Source of the DNA: Enterobacteriaceae bacterium UBA7338
GTDB taxonomy: Bacteria; Pseudomonadota; Gammaproteobacteria; Enterobacterales; Enterobacteriaceae
DNA length: 64,000 nt
Direction of reading: 5' to 3'
NCBI GenBank assembly: GCA_002480085.1
Contig: DKPJ01000006.1
Span: 136,739-200,738 of the forward strand
Shown: positions 60,463 to 64,000 of the stretch, one piece after another
Position numbering within the stretch: position 1 is the stretch's first letter
Layout: each line of letters starts with the position of its first letter
Translations under genes and position numbers: made by a program
The notes under the pieces: generated by a model
The model's input: only the letters and a program-made list of their open reading frames with translations
Told to the model about the DNA's origin: nothing
Database searches by the model: none

Positions 60463-61482
60463 TTACTTCTTGTGCCGAATACGCGGGTTCACCACGCCAT
60501 AGAGCAGATCGACCAGCAGGTTGACGAGGATAATCATCGTCGCTACCAGCAGTACCCCACCCTGCACCACCGGATAATCGCGGCGCTGCAGCGCATCAAT
60601 CAGCCAGCGTCCCAGCCCCGGCCAGGAGAAGATGGTTTCGGTCAGGATCGCCCCGGCCAGCATCGTCCCTACCTGCAGACCGATAACGGTCACCACCGGC
60701 AGCATGGCGTTACGCAGGGCATGAACGATAATCACGCGCATGCGGGTCAGGCCCTTGGCGCGGGCGGTACGGATATAATCCTCACCCAGCACCTCCAGCA
60801 TTGCCGAACGGGTCATACGCACAATCACCGCCAGCGGGATAGTGCCCAGCACCACCGCAGGCAGGATCATATGCGCCAGCGCATCGATAAAGTTGCCCTC
60901 TTCACCCCAGATGGCGGTGTCGATCAGCATAAAGCCGGTAAGCGGATTGCTGTCGTCGAGGAAGACCATATCGCTGACGCGCCCGGAAACGGGGGTCAGG
61001 TTGAGCTGCACCGAGACCAGCATGATCAGCATCATGCCCCACCAGAAGATCGGCATGGAGTAGCCGGTCAGGGCGAGGCCTACCGCGGTATGGTCAAAAA
61101 TGGAGCCGCGCTTCACCGCGGCCAGTACGCCCACCGGGATGCCGACGGCCACGGCAAAAATCATGGCGCAGACACCAAGCTCCAGCGTCGCTTGAAAACG
61201 CGGCACGAACTCTTCCCACACCGGAAGACGACTTTTCAGGGAGATGCCTAAGTCGCCGTGCAGAACGCCCCACACGTAGTTGACGTACTGCTGCCACAGC
61301 GGCTTGTTGAGGCCCAGCTCAGCCAGCAGCTGCGCATGGCGCTCAGGGGAGATACCACGCTCACCCGCCATGATCATCACCGGGTCACCGGGGATCATAT
61401 GGACAAAGGCAAAGGTGAGAAGGGTGATACCGATAAACGTTGGGATAACCAATCCCAGACGTCGGAGGATGAACTGCAACAT
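60463..61482 (-). CDS. dppB: Dipeptide ABC transporter permease DppB
   Basis: An inner-membrane permease subunit, 339 residues, starting MLQFILRRLGLVIPTFIGITLLTF; the EAA-type loop is YIRTARAKGLTRMRVIIVHALRNAMLPV. Separated from dppA by 162 nt containing a REP pair, which in E. coli-like operons helps leave dppA mRNA in excess. Confidence 0.97.
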   Translation of the reverse strand: MLQFILRRLGLVIPTFIGITLLTFAFVHMIPGDPVMIMAGERGISPERHAQLLAELGLNKPLWQQYVNYVWGVLHGDLGISLKSRLPVWEEFVPRFQATLELGVCAMIFAVAVGIPVGVLAAVKRGSIFDHTAVGLALTGYSMPIFWWGMMLIMLVSVQLNLTPVSGRVSDMVFLDDSNPLTGFMLIDTAIWGEEGNFIDALAHMILPAVVLGTIPLAVIVRMTRSAMLEVLGEDYIRTARAKGLTRMRVIIVHALRNAMLPVVTVIGLQVGTMLAGAILTETIFSWPGLGRWLIDALQRRDYPVVQGGVLLVATMIILVNLLVDLLYGVVNPRIRHKK

Positions 61483-61548
61483 AACCCGGATTCTCTCTGA
61501 TGACGCACGCCCAGTGACGTAACGTCTGTATTGCTCACAAATCTAACG

Positions 61549-61612
61549 CCTGGTGGCGCTTCGCTTACCCGGCCTACACTCGTAGGCCTGCGCAAGCGTA
61601 GCGCCGCCGGGC
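61549..61612. repeat. REP/BIME between dppA and dppB
   Basis: CCTGGTGGCGCTTCGCTTACC... (61549-61577) and GTAGGCCTGCGCAAGCGTAGC... (61582-61612) in opposite orientation. Placed inside the operon, it can protect the upstream dppA message and lower expression of dppBCDF. Confidence 0.85.
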
Positions 61613-61644
61613 ATGGGGTGCAGTTGCACCCCTTACGCTTTTTA

Positions 61645-63252
61645 TTATTCGACAGACACGTTTTCGAAGTGGTGTTTGCCTAATGGATCAACAACGTAGC
61701 CTTTCACCTCTTTACGCACTGGCTCGTACACGGTGGAGTGAGCGATGATCAGCGCCGGAGCTTGATCGTGCATCACCACCTGAGCCTGCTTGTAAAGCTC
61801 GATACGCTTGTTGTGATCGTCAGCGGCGCGTGCCGGCTGAATCAGATCTTCAAACGGCTTGTAGCACCAGCGAGAGTAGTTAGAGCCTTGTTTTGCCGCA
61901 TCGCAGCTGAACAGGGTGGCGAAGAAGTTATCCGGATCCCCATTGTCCCCGGTCCAGCCCATCATCACCGCCTGGTGTTCGCCGGCTTTAGCACGCTTCA
62001 GGTACTCGCCCCACTCGTAGGTGACGATTTTGGCCTGAACGCCAATCTTCGCCCAGTCAGCCTGAATCATCTCCGCCATACGGCGAGCGTTCGGGTTGTA
62101 CGGACGCTGGACAGGCATCGCCCACAGCTCAACGGTGAAGCCTTTATCCTGGCCCGCTTCTTTCAGCAGCTGCTTCGCCTTCTCAACGTCGTAAGTATAA
62201 TCCTTAACGTCGTCGTTGTAGCCCCACATGGTCGGCGGGATCAGGTTTTTCGCTGCGGTGCCCGCGCCCTGGTAAACGGCTTTGATGATCGCCTCTTTGT
62301 TGACCGCGTAGGTCAGCGCCTGGCGTACTTTCACGTCATCAAACGGTTTTTTCTCGGTGTTGAACGAGAGATAGCCCACGTTCAGGCCCGCCTGCTCCAT
62401 CAGGGTCAGGTTTTTATCCTGCTTCATACGCGCGATGTCAGCCGGGTTTGGATACGGCATAACCTGGCACTCGTTTTTCTGCAGTTTTGCATAGCGTACA
62501 GAGGCGTCAGGCGTGATGGAGAAGACCAGACGATCGATCTGCGGCTTGGTGCCCCAGAAGCCGTCAAACGCTTTGTACAGGATGCGGGAGTCTTTCTGGT
62601 ACTGCAGCAGCTGGAACGGACCGGTACCGATTGGGTTCAGGTCGATTTTTTCCGGCGTGCCGGCTTTCAGCATGTTATCGGCATACTCTTTCGACATGAT
62701 GGATGCGAAGTCCATCGCCAGGTCAGCCAGGAACGGTGCTTCCGGACGCGAGAGGATAAACTGAACGGTATGATCGTCCACTTTTTTCACTTCGCTAATC
62801 AGGTCCGGCAGGCCCATCCCTTCAAAGTATTCGTAGCTGCCGCCAGAGACTTTATGGTACGGGTTATTCGCGTTTTTCTGGCGATCGAAGGAGAACACCA
62901 CGTCGTCGGCGTTAAATTCACGCGTTGGTTTGAACTCTTTATTATCCTGCCACTTCACGCCCTGGCGCAGGTGGAAGGTGTAGGTTTTACCGTCTTCGCT
63001 AACGTCCCACTTCTCAGCCAGGCCCGGAACCACTTCGGTGGTACCCGTTTTGAACTCAACCAGACGGTTGTAGATCGGTACAGAGCTGGCGTCATAGGTG
63101 GTACCAGAAGTAAAGAGCTGCGGGTTAAACCCCTCCGGCGAACCTTCAGAACAGTAAACCAGGGTTTTGGCCTGCACGCTTGCTGCGACGGTCAGAGCCA
63201 CCAGGCTGAGACCAAGCTTCAGCATCCCTGACTTCTTCAAGGAAATACTCAT
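61645..63252 (-). CDS. dppA: Periplasmic dipeptide-binding protein DppA
   Basis: Binds dipeptides (and heme) and delivers them to DppBCDF; also used in peptide chemotaxis with Tap. 535 residues, as in E. coli. Signal peptide of 28 residues (cleavage after VQA, mature KTLVYCSEG). SBP family 5. ATG at 63252 has GGAG 8 nt upstream; a 19-codon upstream extension would run through the leader. The leader carries a probable GcvB target. Confidence 0.98.
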   Translation of the reverse strand: MSISLKKSGMLKLGLSLVALTVAASVQAKTLVYCSEGSPEGFNPQLFTSGTTYDASSVPIYNRLVEFKTGTTEVVPGLAEKWDVSEDGKTYTFHLRQGVKWQDNKEFKPTREFNADDVVFSFDRQKNANNPYHKVSGGSYEYFEGMGLPDLISEVKKVDDHTVQFILSRPEAPFLADLAMDFASIMSKEYADNMLKAGTPEKIDLNPIGTGPFQLLQYQKDSRILYKAFDGFWGTKPQIDRLVFSITPDASVRYAKLQKNECQVMPYPNPADIARMKQDKNLTLMEQAGLNVGYLSFNTEKKPFDDVKVRQALTYAVNKEAIIKAVYQGAGTAAKNLIPPTMWGYNDDVKDYTYDVEKAKQLLKEAGQDKGFTVELWAMPVQRPYNPNARRMAEMIQADWAKIGVQAKIVTYEWGEYLKRAKAGEHQAVMMGWTGDNGDPDNFFATLFSCDAAKQGSNYSRWCYKPFEDLIQPARAADDHNKRIELYKQAQVVMHDQAPALIIAHSTVYEPVRKEVKGYVVDPLGKHHFENVSVE

Positions 63253-63261
63253 TATTCTGCT

Positions 63262-63282
63262 CCAATGTGATATGTGTTGTTT
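63262..63282 (-). promoter_or_regulatory. Probable GcvB small-RNA target in the dppA leader
   Basis: Read on the minus strand, AAACAACACATATCACATTG lies just upstream of the ribosome site. This C/A-rich, U-poor stretch resembles the E. coli dppA segment paired by the G/U-rich R1 region of GcvB, which represses dppA in rich medium. Inference from family knowledge; gcvB itself is not in the window. Confidence 0.65.
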
Positions 63283-63812
63283 ACCCGTTGCGGCGGGTAT
63301 AACCGACAAACCTTTATTTATTTTTTACCGGTCTGGTCGGCGGTGCCCAAAGGCAGCTTAAGGGGAGGTGATTCCTTTCAACAGGTTGACTGAGTTGCAG
63401 TGCAGATTCTCCATGAAATGCCCCTCATGCCCTACAATCTGTCAACAGAATGTCAAAACGTCAATACAGGTAACCGGGTTTTACAACGAAGGTGAGAATT
63501 AACAAACAAAGCGTAAAAAAAGCGCAATCCGCTATTTCCAGCAGAGAAATTTGTGCTATGGCCTGCATGGCAGGACGATTAACTCCTCAGACCACGTGAA
63601 CCAGCGTTTTGCATTAGCAAATATTGTGAAAAAATTCTGACAGGATGATGAATATCTGAGCGATTAATACCGCGAACGTTAAAACGCACAGCGGAAAATG
63701 CTGAGTTAGCCATAAGCAACGCGAAAAAAGATTCATCTATATATAAATAAATACAATGGAATATGTCACAAAACGGTTAACAAACGACGTGAAAAGTCGG
63801 CGGGACGATCAC
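63283..63812. other. Upstream region of dppA, no gene
   Basis: About 530 AT-rich nt. On the minus strand two TTGACA hexamers (63456-63451 and 63445-63440) could be -35 elements, giving a start about 160 nt before dppA, but the matching -10 hexamers are poor. I see no reading frame with coding character on either strand. Confidence 0.45.
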
Positions 63813-63930
63813 GCCCGGCGGCGCAAGCTTGCCGGGCCTACAAATCGTGCTTAATGTAAAAACGTGCGCGATATAAAAACATGCACAATGCCAATTCGTA
63901 GGCCGGGTAAGGCGGAGCCGCCACCCGGCG
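63813..63930. repeat. REP/BIME pair near the right edge
   Basis: GCCCGGCGGCGCAAGCTTGC... (63813-63840) and GTAGGCCGGGTAAGGCGGAG... (63898-63930), opposite orientation, 57 nt apart. Confidence 0.82.
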
Positions 63931-63977
63931 GAATAGGTGCACACCTGGGCAGCGGACTCGCTGTCAGGCACAGATGC

Positions 63978-64000
63978 AAAAAAGCCTGACCGTAAGGTCA
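63978..64000 (-). terminator. Terminator hairpin at the right edge (partly cut)
   Basis: TGACCGTAAGGTCA (63987-64000) forms a 5-bp stem with a GTAA loop, flanked on the left by AAAAAAGCC; the pairing GGC...TTTTTT is presumably just outside. On the minus strand the T run follows the stem, so it ends a leftward transcript from beyond the window; in E. coli that is proK (tRNA-Pro). Confidence 0.75.

Noticed and set aside
63777..63971. A 64-codon frame near the right edge
   Set aside because: It is built almost entirely from the REP palindromes there.
1..64000. CRISPR array, prophage, IS element or tRNA
   Set aside because: No regularly spaced direct repeats, no transposase or phage genes, and no cloverleaf seen; repeats present are REP palindromes.

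Overview
The window is chromosomal DNA of an enterobacterium of the Enterobacter / Lelliottia / Leclercia / Kosakonia group. I infer this from gene order and protein likeness recalled from E. coli; no search was run. Most of it follows the E. coli yhiN-pitA-uspBA-rsmJ-prlC-rlmJ-gor ... treF ... yhjC-yhjD-yhjE-yhjG-pdeH-kdgK-yhjJ-dctA-pdeK-bcs-dpp backbone. Many REP/BIME palindromes lie between genes. There is no insertion sequence, prophage, CRISPR array, rRNA or complete tRNA.

Left edge (1-1912): the first 37 codons of a leftward gene, very likely dat (L-2,4-diaminobutyrate:2-oxoglutarate aminotransferase), diverge from a lysC-like aspartokinase. The aspartokinase is preceded by what looks like a shortened lysine riboswitch and two abutting perfect palindromes. 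Its lysine-binding loop differs from E. coli LysC at several contact positions, including two where substitutions give lysine resistance in E. coli. Together these suggest an aspartokinase freed from lysine control and used for diaminobutyrate / 1,3-diaminopropane synthesis.

1.9-26 kb: housekeeping and stress genes (yhiN, pitA, uspB, uspA, rsmJ, prlC, rlmJ, gor). The E. coli acid-fitness/ars block between gor and treF is absent. In its place are a StbDE/RelBE-type toxin-antitoxin pair with a duplicated operator and a CopD/HemJ-like membrane protein. After treF come a HEPN-like membrane protein with an altered catalytic motif, a YgiW/YdeI OB-fold protein, a divergent SDR/LysR pair, yhjD, yhjE, an orphan outer-membrane-type protein, yhjG (AsmA family), pdeH with a near-perfect sigma-28 promoter, and kdgK with a KdgR box.

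26-57 kb: yhjJ (pseudo-peptidase), dctA and pdeK, then two different cellulose synthase operons, both leftward. The proximal one is E. coli-like, bcsRQABZC. The distal one is bcsOQABCDZ and includes bcsD. Between them is a single rightward bcsEFG. With pdeH, pdeK, two PilZ-bearing BcsA proteins and BcsE, about a third of the window concerns cyclic-di-GMP and cellulose.

57-64 kb: the dipeptide ABC transporter operon dppABCDF (leftward) with a GcvB-type CA-rich leader. The window ends in a terminator hairpin probably belonging to the next upstream leftward gene (proK in E. coli).
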